Origin: QWHO01 sp039809865
Lineage (GTDB): Bacteria; Vulcanimicrobiota; Xenobia; Xenobiales; QWHO01
Direction of reading: 5' to 3'
Assembly: GCA_039809865.1 (NCBI GenBank)
Contig: JBDHVW010000007.1
Location: 89,107-153,106, forward strand
Length of the DNA: 64,000 bases
The translations under genes and the position numbers were made by a program. This document shows positions 17,009-25,376 of this stretch, in pieces. Numbering within the stretch: position 1 is the first letter of the stretch; each line of letters starts with the position of its first letter. Under the pieces are notes generated by a model. The model was not told where the DNA came from and searched no databases. It saw only the letters and a list, made by a program, of their open reading frames with translations.

Positions 17009-18382
17009 ATGAGTTCCCCCGGCATCCACAACGGCAGTCGCACCGACACCGCCCACCACGCCACCGCCCGCCGCCCTGAGCCGCATACGGCCCAACCGGC
17101 CGCCCGCAACCGGCAAAATCAGTCCGATCACGTGGCCCTTTCCGCCGACGTGCACGAGGTCGAGGGAACTTCTCACGCGGCCAGTGTGGCGGCGGCATTC
17201 GGTGCCCACGCTTCCGAGCCCGGCCCGCGCCCGACCGGCCAGGGTACGGCTGTCGCTCAGAGGGCGCAACCCCCGACCACCAATGGAGATCGCAGCCAGC
17301 CGTTCCACTTTGAGAATCAGCATGATCGAGACCTCGTCCGGCGCAACGTGGAAGAGGCGCGGAGCCGCTCGGACCTGGACTACGGCCTGCGCCTGGCCTG
17401 GTTCCGCGAGCAGGTGCGCAACCACGGGCCGCAAGACTTGAAGCAGACCCATCCAGGCGTCTACGGCGACCGGCTGGGCAATTACAACTACGGAGCGGTC
17501 GGACAGGCTCTGGGTTTGACGCCGACCGACATCCTGCAGGGCGCGGGCCGGGCCCAGGTCGCCGCCGGCACGAGCCGACCCGAGTATGGCCTGCCAGGCA
17601 ACCTCATCATCGGCGGCGGGACCGGCAGCTACGGCGATGATCCCAACGATCAGCGCGACATCCGCCAGGGCATGGCCGAAGCCTTGCAGTACCAAAACGG
17701 CCGGGCGACTCACATGGGCGCCGGCCGGCCCCAGAATCCTGTGGGAGATGCCATTTCGGCCGGCGTGAACGGCAATGACGCCGCCCGCGCGGTCCGCAAC
17801 GCCGGGCTTCTCTGGGAGACCGTTCGGGCGAACAGAGAAAATCCCGGCGCCCCTGTCAGCCCGACCGAGCGGGCTCGCCAGGCCGAGCTTACCCGGGCCT
17901 CCGGAGAGCATCGGGGCGCTGCCCGGCAGTTGATCGCCTCCAACACGCAGCCCGGAGTCAGCCTCGGGCGACCCTACCCGACGATGCCCCACACCAATGT
18001 GGACGGAATCTCTCGGCATCTTGCGCAAACGATCGCCTCCAACCCGTCGCTGGCCGATCAGGTCATTCGCCAGCTGGGTGGTTCGGCGGGCCGGGATGTC
18101 GCTCGCAGCCTCACTTCGGGAATGAACAGCCAACAACTTCAGGCTCTGGCAAACACCCCCGAGGGGGCTCAAGCCCTGCGCGGAATGCGCGACACCCTGA
18201 CCTCCGACTACATGAACCTGCAACTCGATTACAGGAACCGCGCCGACCTGTTCCAGGCCCAGCGCCTGGAAGCCGCTATCCAGGACGGACAGGGTAGCCG
18301 CAGTGCGCACTGGACCGTGCGCGAGGGCTCGCGGGCCCTCGAGAGCTCGCTGCACCAGGCCTACGCAGGCTCGCATCACTGA
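17009..18382 (+). CDS. polymorphic toxin type 44 domain protein
   Basis: This is a 457-residue protein. The first ~95 residues are low-complexity and polar (His/Ala/Pro/Gln-rich), without a signal peptide. Residues ~110-240 carry the landmarks of bacterial toxin domain 44 (Ntox44, PF15607): WFREQVRNHGPQDLK, DRLGNYNYGAVGQALGL, ILQGAGRAQ, GSYGDDPNDQRDIRQGM. A helical C-terminal region of ~220 residues has no assignment, whereas toxin domains usually sit at the very C-terminus. ATG 17009 is chosen over GTG 17003. The following gene could encode an immunity or accessory protein, but this is unsupported. The biochemical activity of the domain is not evident from the sequence. Confidence 0.72.
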   Translation: MSSPGIHNGSRTDTAHHATARRPEPHTAQPAARNRQNQSDHVALSADVHEVEGTSHAASVAAAFGAHASEPGPRPTGQGTAVAQRAQPPTTNGDRSQPFHFENQHDRDLVRRNVEEARSRSDLDYGLRLAWFREQVRNHGPQDLKQTHPGVYGDRLGNYNYGAVGQALGLTPTDILQGAGRAQVAAGTSRPEYGLPGNLIIGGGTGSYGDDPNDQRDIRQGMAEALQYQNGRATHMGAGRPQNPVGDAISAGVNGNDAARAVRNAGLLWETVRANRENPGAPVSPTERARQAELTRASGEHRGAARQLIASNTQPGVSLGRPYPTMPHTNVDGISRHLAQTIASNPSLADQVIRQLGGSAGRDVARSLTSGMNSQQLQALANTPEGAQALRGMRDTLTSDYMNLQLDYRNRADLFQAQRLEAAIQDGQGSRSAHWTVREGSRALESSLHQAYAGSHH

Positions 18383-18387
18383 GTCCG

Positions 18388-18885
18388 ATGCTACGCTCCT
18401 TCTTGCTGATCTGTGCTTTGCTGGCACCGGCTCTGGGCGAGCCGGTGCGCGTCCTGGGCCTCGAGTTTCAGCCCTCGCTCCCGCTCAGCTCGCCCGAGAA
18501 GCTGGGCGAGAGCGCGTGCGCTCTGGTGGCTCCCGCTGACTCCTCTCGCGGTGCCGAGAGCCTGGAGGTCGTCCTGCACCTCTCCTCGCCCAGCGGCGAA
18601 GCCAAAGGCGATCCATTCCAGGAGGAAAAAAAGGCCTACCTGGGCCTGACGAAACCGGCTCCCGAGCACAGGACGCGCACGATTCTGGGCCAGAGCGTCA
18701 CGGGCGACTACTACCCGCATGCCGTGGGGGGGCGCGCGGTGGAATGCTATTGGGTCCGCCTGCCCGACAAGCGCTGGCTGTTGCTGGCCGTGCGCAAAGC
18801 CTCGTTTGCCGACCCGCAGAAGGCCGACCAGCTCATGGAGTCCATTTGCTCGACGCTTCAGGTCCTACCGATGAATCAGTACTGA
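18388..18885 (+). CDS. secreted hypothetical protein
   Basis: The 165-residue protein begins with a signal peptide (MLRSFLLICALLAPALG, cleavage near residue 17). The mature part ends in a compact block (TILGQSVTGDYYPHAVGGRAVECYWVRLPDKRWLLLAVR) with two cysteines. It starts only 5 bp after the toxin-44 gene and is probably co-transcribed. By position it could be a periplasmic immunity protein, but no family is recognised and the idea is inference. Its 3' end overlaps the convergent gene at 18876 by 10 bp. Confidence 0.6.
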   Translation: MLRSFLLICALLAPALGEPVRVLGLEFQPSLPLSSPEKLGESACALVAPADSSRGAESLEVVLHLSSPSGEAKGDPFQEEKKAYLGLTKPAPEHRTRTILGQSVTGDYYPHAVGGRAVECYWVRLPDKRWLLLAVRKASFADPQKADQLMESICSTLQVLPMNQY

Positions 18886-20255
18886 CCTGCCTGCCTGCGG
18901 GGGACGCGCACGCCGCCCACGATCACCCAACCGCGCTCCTCTTTCACACCGACGCTCTGGGCTTCCACGGCCGCCTGGCCGCCCAGGAGGACCGGGGCCA
19001 GAATGCGGGCCCGCTCGTCCGGGCTCAGCGCGGCCACCCGCGCGAGCTCGGCCTTCACTTCGGGATCGGGGCGCTGGTAAATCGAGTTGAAGACGAACGC
19101 GGCCTGACCCACCGGCAGCCCCTCCGGACGCAACTCTTTGAGTCGCGTGGTCTGGCGCAGCAAATCCTGATCGCGAGGCAGCCACTGGCCCAGCGAACGG
19201 AGCTCTTCGACGCCCCCGCGCACCTGTGACACGGCCGCGGCTTTGCCGACGTCGGCCGGGTCCCAGCCCTGCTCCACCAGCTCGAGAAAGCTCTGACGAG
19301 CCCCCGTCGCTTCAGGCGAAGTGTAGGACAGAGCGGCCGACCCCCGATAGGGATACAACACCCGGAGAGCCGAGTTCACCTCGCCGTGCAGTTGGCCCAG
19401 GTGATAGACGGCCATGTTGAAGTTCGCGGAGCCCACCGCGGTCATCAGCCGGGAGCGCGACTCCAAAGCCTCCTTGGGGTCCATTCCCCGCGTGGAATAG
19501 TTGCTGCGAACGACCTCGGCGGCTTCCTCGAAGGAAGCATTGCGAGCCAGCGTGTTGGCCAGGGCGGTGGCCGCCAGGTCGGGCTCGACCCCCTTCACCT
19601 TCCGGGCCAGCTCGACGGCCTCGAAGGCTTTGTCCACCGGCAACTTGCCATTCTCCAGCACCCCGGCCAGAGCCGCCGCCACCGCCGGCGCACCGGTAAC
19701 CGCCCCCACATAGGCCGGCAGCGTGCGCTCGGACATCTCGACCAGCGTCTTGAACTGAGCTTTGTTGCGCACCGGGAAGGTGATCCCCTCGGGCGAGGTG
19801 ACCTTCATCTCCACGGGCCACCGCGACGTTTCGCTGTCACGCAGGCGCTGGTAGACCCCGCGCGGGCTGCCCTTGCCGTAGCTCCAGCCTTCGCCGGTCA
19901 GGTCGCGCACCTGGCGCGCCAGCGCCCATCGCCCCTCCTGGGGGTCGGCGCCCAGAGCGAAAATGGCCTCTTCGACCAGGGGATGAAAGTCGCTCAGCAA
20001 GACGGTCTGCCCGGGCGTCTTCAGATAGAGGTTCGTGCGGTCCCCGCCCCTCTCGAAGCGGGTCAAAAACCGGTCGGCTGTCACCGGTTTGCCCGGAGTT
20101 CGCCAGTCGGGCTCGCGGTAGTTCTCCACCACCTCGTAACCCTTTTCGTAGAGTTCGCCGATCGCCTTGGTCAGGCTCTCGCGTTGCGCGCGGTCGAGCT
20201 TGAGAGGCTGCCCGCGCCGGCAGTTGGGAAGATCGTTGAAGACGGACTGCACCAC
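18876..20255 (-). CDS. hypothetical protein with C-terminal VGG tail
   Basis: A 459-residue protein of no recognised family. The N-terminal ~110 residues look globular (LYEKGYEVVENYREPDW, NLYLKTPGQTVLLSDF). The remainder is mostly helical with no clear repeats. The last residues, EERGWVIVGGVRVPRRQ plus AGQY, match the C-termini of the proteins at 48410 and 52099 around V-I/V-V-G-G-V/I. No signal peptide is seen. GTG 20255 is the start, without a clear Shine-Dalgarno. Its gene is convergent with the secreted protein downstream. The shared tail suggests common handling with the other two, perhaps export or binding to one partner; that is inference. Confidence 0.65.
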   Translation of the reverse strand: MVQSVFNDLPNCRRGQPLKLDRAQRESLTKAIGELYEKGYEVVENYREPDWRTPGKPVTADRFLTRFERGGDRTNLYLKTPGQTVLLSDFHPLVEEAIFALGADPQEGRWALARQVRDLTGEGWSYGKGSPRGVYQRLRDSETSRWPVEMKVTSPEGITFPVRNKAQFKTLVEMSERTLPAYVGAVTGAPAVAAALAGVLENGKLPVDKAFEAVELARKVKGVEPDLAATALANTLARNASFEEAAEVVRSNYSTRGMDPKEALESRSRLMTAVGSANFNMAVYHLGQLHGEVNSALRVLYPYRGSAALSYTSPEATGARQSFLELVEQGWDPADVGKAAAVSQVRGGVEELRSLGQWLPRDQDLLRQTTRLKELRPEGLPVGQAAFVFNSIYQRPDPEVKAELARVAALSPDERARILAPVLLGGQAAVEAQSVGVKEERGWVIVGGVRVPRRQAGQY

Positions 20256-20405
20256 CCCATCAGTCTAACGGAGTGCACCCTGGATTGTTGGCACCGGATT
20301 GTTACCGCTCCGTCGGTCCAGGTCAACCAGGATTCGATGGGCTGGGGTCAGATGGCGACCGGCTACCAGTACTCCACCGCCATGTCAGGCCAGGGCCATA
20401 CCGGT

Positions 20406-21974
20406 TTAGAGGCTCACGGGCAGACGCCCGGTCGCCTTCCGCTGGCCCAGCAGCACCTCGGCCACCGCTTCCAGCGTGAAGTTCGAGTAGTTGTAGCCCA
20501 GTACGCAGCACCGAGCCTGGGGCAGGTCCATCAGAAGATAGGGCGAGGACAGCGACACAACGATCGTGCGCGGATTGGCCGCCAGCACCGCTTCGGCCAG
20601 CTCGCGCTGGGCGTCGTTGAGGCGGTTGCGGGCGTACAACGCCAGCACCACCGTCGAAGCTTCAGCCGCTCTAGCTACGACATCGTGGTGGGCCGGGCCG
20701 GTCACCCCCGAGAAATGGAACTTCTGATCCACCACCTCGCCATCGTGCGAGGCCATGAAGGACGCCAGCGAGGTCGAGGAAGCCATCTCTCCCAGGGGGG
20801 ACACCGGCAGCAGGTCGGGGGTCAGCACCAGCACCTTCCCGGGCGCCAGCGGGATCAGCCCCTCGTCGCGAGCCACCGTCACCCCCGCGGCGGCGATCGC
20901 GCGCATCTCGGCTGCATGGGCCGCCGAGTCAAACGTGGCCTCGGCCCGCGGCAGAGCGTGGTAGCGCCGCTTCAACGCGAACAGCCGCTCCAGCGACTCG
21001 TCCAGCCGCGTCTCGGTCAGGCGTCCGGTGCGCACCGCCTCCAGTAGCGCGGAGTAGGCCGCGACCTGGTCGGGGATCGGGCCGAAAGCCAGCACCAGAT
21101 CGGCGCCCGCCTCGATCGAGCGCACGGCTGCCTCGCCCATGCCGTAGTTGTCGGCGATCGCCTTCATGTTCAGGCCATCGGTGATGATGACCCCGTCGAA
21201 GCCCATCTCCTCGCGCAGCAGTCCCGTCAGGATGCGGCGCGAAAGGGTGGCGGGCTCGCTGTCATAGGCCGGGAAGACGATGTGCGCGGTCATGATGGAT
21301 TCCACGCCTTCCTCGATGGCCGCCCGGAACGGCGCCAGCTCGACGTCGCGCAGTCGCGGCAGAGGATGATCGACCGTGGGCAGCGCCAAGTGGGAATCCA
21401 TGGCCGTGTCGCCGTGGCCCGGGAAGTGCTTGGCGCAGGCGGCCACGCCGCCCGCGCGCAGGCCACGGATGGCGGCGCGGCCCAGCTGCGACACGCGGGC
21501 CGGGTCTTCGCCCAGCGAGCGCGCGCCGATGATCGGGTTCTGCGGATTGTTGTTCACGTCCAGGCAGGGCGCGAAATCGATGTGCACGCCCAGATCGCTC
21601 AGCTCGCGCCCCATGATGCGGTGGGCGGCCTCGACCATGGCGGCGTCATCCGTGGCGCTCAGCGCCATCAGGCCGGGCGAGAGCGACATCTCGGGAAAGC
21701 GAATCCGGTCCACCAGCCCGCCTTCCTGGTCGATCGAGATCCAGGGCGCAATGGGCAGGGCCTCGTGCAGGGACGTGATGAGCCGCGCCACCTGGGCCCG
21801 GTCGCGCACGTTCTGGGCGAACAGGATGACACCGTGAAAAGCGTGCTCTTGCAGGTGCCGGCGCCACTGCTCGTCGAGCTCGAGCGCGGGAACGTCGACG
21901 TGGATGAGCTGGGCGACCTTTTGCTCCAGGCTCATGGAAAAAATTTCGGGCAGAGAGGTGGTGGAAGTGCTCAT
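20406..21974 (-). CDS. glycoside hydrolase family 3, beta-N-acetylhexosaminidase (NagZ-like)
   Basis: GH3 hexosaminidases release GlcNAc from peptidoglycan fragments. The protein (522 aa from ATG 21974) has the GH3 barrel: SIDQEGG, the NagZ-type loop KHFPGHGDTAMDSH carrying the catalytic His, and the nucleophile Asp in IITDGLNMKAI. A C-terminal alpha/beta sandwich domain (about residues 370-522) follows, longer than in ~340-residue NagZ, as in Bacillus-type enzymes. No signal peptide is visible from this start, so it may be cytoplasmic. It is divergent from the response regulator gene across a 61-bp gap. Confidence 0.9.
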   Translation of the reverse strand: MSTSTTSLPEIFSMSLEQKVAQLIHVDVPALELDEQWRRHLQEHAFHGVILFAQNVRDRAQVARLITSLHEALPIAPWISIDQEGGLVDRIRFPEMSLSPGLMALSATDDAAMVEAAHRIMGRELSDLGVHIDFAPCLDVNNNPQNPIIGARSLGEDPARVSQLGRAAIRGLRAGGVAACAKHFPGHGDTAMDSHLALPTVDHPLPRLRDVELAPFRAAIEEGVESIMTAHIVFPAYDSEPATLSRRILTGLLREEMGFDGVIITDGLNMKAIADNYGMGEAAVRSIEAGADLVLAFGPIPDQVAAYSALLEAVRTGRLTETRLDESLERLFALKRRYHALPRAEATFDSAAHAAEMRAIAAAGVTVARDEGLIPLAPGKVLVLTPDLLPVSPLGEMASSTSLASFMASHDGEVVDQKFHFSGVTGPAHHDVVARAAEASTVVLALYARNRLNDAQRELAEAVLAANPRTIVVSLSSPYLLMDLPQARCCVLGYNYSNFTLEAVAEVLLGQRKATGRLPVSL

Positions 21975-22035
21975 GAGCCCCGGGTTTCTGCGGGGTTGCG
22001 AGGGAACCCTCGCAGCCAAGCCGAAGGCTGGGAAA

Positions 22036-22401
22036 ATGCCCCGCATCCTCCTGGTCGAAGACAATGAGAACAACCGTGACATGCTGAGTCGGCGCTTGCA
22101 GCGCAAGGGCTACGAGGTTCTGCTGGCCGAGGACGGACGCCAGGCGCTCGAAGTGGCCGAGGCCGAGAAACCCGATCTCGTCTTGATGGACATGAGCCTG
22201 CCCGAGATCGATGGCTGGGAGGCCACCCGCCGCTTGAAAGCCAACCCGGTGACCGCCGGCACCCCGGTCATCGCGCTGACGGCCCACGCCATGTCGGGCG
22301 ACCGGGAGAAAGCGCTCGAAGCGGGTTGTGACGACTACGATACCAAGCCCGTCGACCTGGCCAGCCTGCTGGCGAAGATGGAGGCACTGCTCCAACGCTG
22401 A
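22036..22401 (+). CDS. stand-alone response regulator receiver
   Basis: The 121-residue CheY-like receiver has acidic pocket residues in LLVEDNENNRDM, phosphoacceptor Asp in LVLMDMSLPEIDGWEA, Thr in ALTAHAM and Lys in TKPVD. It has no output domain. It opens a signalling operon whose next gene, a hybrid kinase, overlaps its stop codon, so it is probably phosphorylated by or relays for those kinases. ATG 22036 is chosen because the receiver fold begins there; longer in-frame readings enter the glycosidase gene's promoter. Confidence 0.9.
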   Translation: MPRILLVEDNENNRDMLSRRLQRKGYEVLLAEDGRQALEVAEAEKPDLVLMDMSLPEIDGWEATRRLKANPVTAGTPVIALTAHAMSGDREKALEAGCDDYDTKPVDLASLLAKMEALLQR

Positions 22402-25376
22402 GACGCCTCTTTCGCGTCCGCCGCATCGCGCTGGAGCTGCAGCTCTCGATCGGAGTTGCCACCGCCCTGGTGTTGCTGCTCACCCTCTCGCAGGGGCTCA
22501 GGAACGTCAGCGACACGCTCGACCAGCTCACCCGCACCGAAGGACTGCGGGAGGTGCGCGCCACGGCGCAGACGATCGATCTGCTGGTCTACGGGGAAGG
22601 CGCCGTCACCCGGGCCATCAGCGCCGAGGTGGGCGCGGCCAACGGCCATACCGAGCATCTCCAGGCTCTGCTCGACAACCTGCTCGAGCGCACCGACCCC
22701 GAGCTGACCGCGGCGCTGCTTTATGTCGCCAGCGATGGGCACGTGCTACGGGCCTCGCACGTGGACGATCCGCCCATGGGCGACCCGCGCCAGGAGACCT
22801 GGTATCTCGATGCGGTGGAAAAGCGGGGCGCCATCTCGATCGGGGAGCCGGTCTACCTGGACGGACAGGTGCTGGTGCGGCTCTCCCAGGCGGTCATCTC
22901 GGCCGACGGCAAGTCCATCCTGGGGGTGGCGGCCACCGATCTGCGCGTGAGCGGGCTGCAGGAGACGCTGAACCGCTGCTCGTTGCGGCCCGGCGATACG
23001 CCCTGGTTGGCCAACCGCGACGGCTACTTCTTGCTGCACCCCGACCCCAAGCTGCTGCCCGGCCCCGATCGGCCCGGCCAGAACATCAGCGTCGTGCCCC
23101 AGGGCAGCGAGATCCTGGCGGCCCATCTCGACGCCCACTCGGGCTCGGAGATGCTGAAAGCCGGCCCGTGGCAGTATTTCTTTGCCACCTGCCCGGACAG
23201 CCGGTTCCTGGTCATCCTGCAAGTCTCCACCACCGCGCTGCAGGGCCCGGTGGAACGGATCCGCCAGAATGACCTGGGCATCTTCCTGGCCACCGTGGTC
23301 GTGATGTTCGCGGCTCTGGGCCTGATGGCGGGCCGCATCCTGCGGCCGATCCCGGTGCTGCTGCAGGCGGTCGATCGGGCCGAGCGCGGCGAGGCGATGG
23401 GGACGGGCCTCGACCCGGTCTGCCGGCGCAGAGACGAGTTCGGCCAGTTGGCCGGGGCCTTCCAGGAGATGGTCACCCAGGTCCACGAGCGCGAATACCA
23501 GCTGCGTGCCCTCTCCGAGGCCCTGGAGCTCAACGAGCGGCGCACCCGCGCCCTGGTCGAGAACGCGGCCGACATCCTGCTGCGGCTCGACCACGAGCTG
23601 AATTGCCTCTACGTCAGCCCCGCTCTGAGCCGCGATCTCGGCCACGAGCCCGAGTCGTGGGTCGGCAAGCCGCTCACCGACTTCATCGATCCGCGCGACC
23701 GCGAAAAGCTCCAGTATGCCTTCAACAATCCTTCGGTGGCGGGGCGGCTCAAGCCGGTCGAGGTGCGGGCCCCCGATGCGCGGGGCCAGATCCGTCAGAT
23801 CGAGGTCAACATTCTGCGCCACAGTGAAGGGGAGATGGTGCTGGTCGGCCTGCGCGACGTCACCGAGCGCGAGCGCGCCCGCCAGCTCAAGCTCGAGGTG
23901 GACGCGGCCGATGCCGCCAACCGCGCCAAGAGCGCCTTCCTGGCCAACATGAGCCACGAGCTGCGCACTCCCCTGAACGCCATCATCGGCTACAGCGAGA
24001 TTCTCATCGAAGAGGCGCCCGACTGCGGCCTGGAAGACTTCTTGCCCGATCTCGAGCGCATCCACACCTCGGGCAAGAACCTCCTGACCCTGATCAACGA
24101 CATCCTCGACCTGTCCAAGATCGAGGCGGGCAAGATGCCGGTCTACCCCGAGACGTTCGAGCTCCAGGCCCTGATCAAGGAAATCCTGGGCCAGGCCCAG
24201 GGACGGCGCGATCCCAGCGTGGAGCTGCGGGTGGTCATGCCCGACCAGCCGATTCTGCTGCATTCGGACAAGAGCCGCGTGCGCCAGTGCCTGATGGCCA
24301 TCGTGGACAACGCCTGCAAGTTCACCCACGCGGGCCATATCGAGGTGCGGGCGCAGGAGGCCTACGAGCGGGTGTCGGTCGAGGTGGAGGATACCGGGAT
24401 CGGCCTCAAGCCCGAGGTGGTGGATCATCTTTTCGAGCCATTCTCGCAAGGCGACTCCAGCGCCACGCGCAAATATGGCGGCACCGGGCTGGGTTTGCTG
24501 CTCACGCGCCGGGTCATCCAGTTGCTCGACGGCGAGATCTGGGTCAAGAGCACCCACGGTGCGGGGTCCACGTTCACGCTGGAGCTCCCCCTGCACTCGA
24601 GCATGATCGGCGACGTCAAGACCGCCAAAGAGTCTGGCGCCCGCTCCCGACGCACCCCGCGCGTGCTGGTCATCGACGACGATCCCCAGGTGCTCGAGCT
24701 GATGCGCCGGACCCTGGAGAAGGAGGGCTTCGAGGTGGCCGCGGCCCCCAGCGGCCCCGAAGGCATCCGGAAGGCGCGCGAGTGGCGTCCCGACGCGATC
24801 ACGCTCGACGTGATGATGCCCGAGATGGACGGCTGGACGGTGCTGGGGCAGTTCAAGGACGACCCGGAGCTGGCCAGCATTCCGGTGGTGCTGGTGACGT
24901 TCGCGGGTGACCGCGGCCCCGGGCTAACGCTGGGCGCGGCCGAGCAGCTCGAAAAGCCGATCCAGCGCGACCGGCTCGTCAGCGTTCTGAGCCGCCTCTG
25001 CCCGGCGGGCCCCGGGCGGGTCCTGGTGGTGGACGACGATGCCAACAACCGCGACCTGTTCCAGCGCACGCTCAGCCAGGAAGGCTGGACCGTGGAGACG
25101 GCCGAGAACGGCCGCCAGGCCCTGGAGCGCATGAAGGGCGAGCCGACCCGCCTGGTGGTGCTCGACCTGATGATGCCCGAGGTCGATGGCTTCGAGGTGC
25201 TCGAAAAGATGCACCAGAATCCTCGCTGGGCCTCGGTGCCGGTGGTGGTGGTCACGGCCAAGCAGCTGACCGACGAGGAGCGCGCCTATCTCAACTCGCA
25301 CACCGCCCGCCTGGTGGACCGCCGGGAGTTCTCCACCGAGCAGCTGGTGGAATGGCTCCGGCAGGTGAGCGCATGA
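22398..25376 (+). CDS. membrane hybrid histidine kinase with two receivers
   Basis: Order: TM1 (about residues 13-30 of the form starting at 22398), extracytoplasmic CACHE-like sensor, TM2 (LGIFLATVVVMFAALGLMAG), HAMP, PAS, HisKA (MSHELRTPLNAIIGY), HATPase (DNACKF, DTGIGL, GGTGLGL), receiver 1 (DVMMPEMDG) and receiver 2 (DLMMPEVDG). All kinase motifs look intact. Receiver 1 lacks the usual Thr/Ser-Ala context (VTFAGDRG) but keeps KP. TM1 is encoded upstream of the first conventional start (GTG 22470), and no ATG/GTG/TTG exists back to the previous in-frame stop. CTG 22398, overlapping the regulator's TGA, with GGAGG at 22380-22384, is the likeliest start. Confidence 0.92.
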   Translation: MRRLFRVRRIALELQLSIGVATALVLLLTLSQGLRNVSDTLDQLTRTEGLREVRATAQTIDLLVYGEGAVTRAISAEVGAANGHTEHLQALLDNLLERTDPELTAALLYVASDGHVLRASHVDDPPMGDPRQETWYLDAVEKRGAISIGEPVYLDGQVLVRLSQAVISADGKSILGVAATDLRVSGLQETLNRCSLRPGDTPWLANRDGYFLLHPDPKLLPGPDRPGQNISVVPQGSEILAAHLDAHSGSEMLKAGPWQYFFATCPDSRFLVILQVSTTALQGPVERIRQNDLGIFLATVVVMFAALGLMAGRILRPIPVLLQAVDRAERGEAMGTGLDPVCRRRDEFGQLAGAFQEMVTQVHEREYQLRALSEALELNERRTRALVENAADILLRLDHELNCLYVSPALSRDLGHEPESWVGKPLTDFIDPRDREKLQYAFNNPSVAGRLKPVEVRAPDARGQIRQIEVNILRHSEGEMVLVGLRDVTERERARQLKLEVDAADAANRAKSAFLANMSHELRTPLNAIIGYSEILIEEAPDCGLEDFLPDLERIHTSGKNLLTLINDILDLSKIEAGKMPVYPETFELQALIKEILGQAQGRRDPSVELRVVMPDQPILLHSDKSRVRQCLMAIVDNACKFTHAGHIEVRAQEAYERVSVEVEDTGIGLKPEVVDHLFEPFSQGDSSATRKYGGTGLGLLLTRRVIQLLDGEIWVKSTHGAGSTFTLELPLHSSMIGDVKTAKESGARSRRTPRVLVIDDDPQVLELMRRTLEKEGFEVAAAPSGPEGIRKAREWRPDAITLDVMMPEMDGWTVLGQFKDDPELASIPVVLVTFAGDRGPGLTLGAAEQLEKPIQRDRLVSVLSRLCPAGPGRVLVVDDDANNRDLFQRTLSQEGWTVETAENGRQALERMKGEPTRLVVLDLMMPEVDGFEVLEKMHQNPRWASVPVVVVTAKQLTDEERAYLNSHTARLVDRREFSTEQLVEWLRQVSA

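Noticed and set aside
18388..18885. Immunity protein call
   Set aside because: Position next to a toxin-domain gene is the only support; kept as a secreted hypothetical protein.
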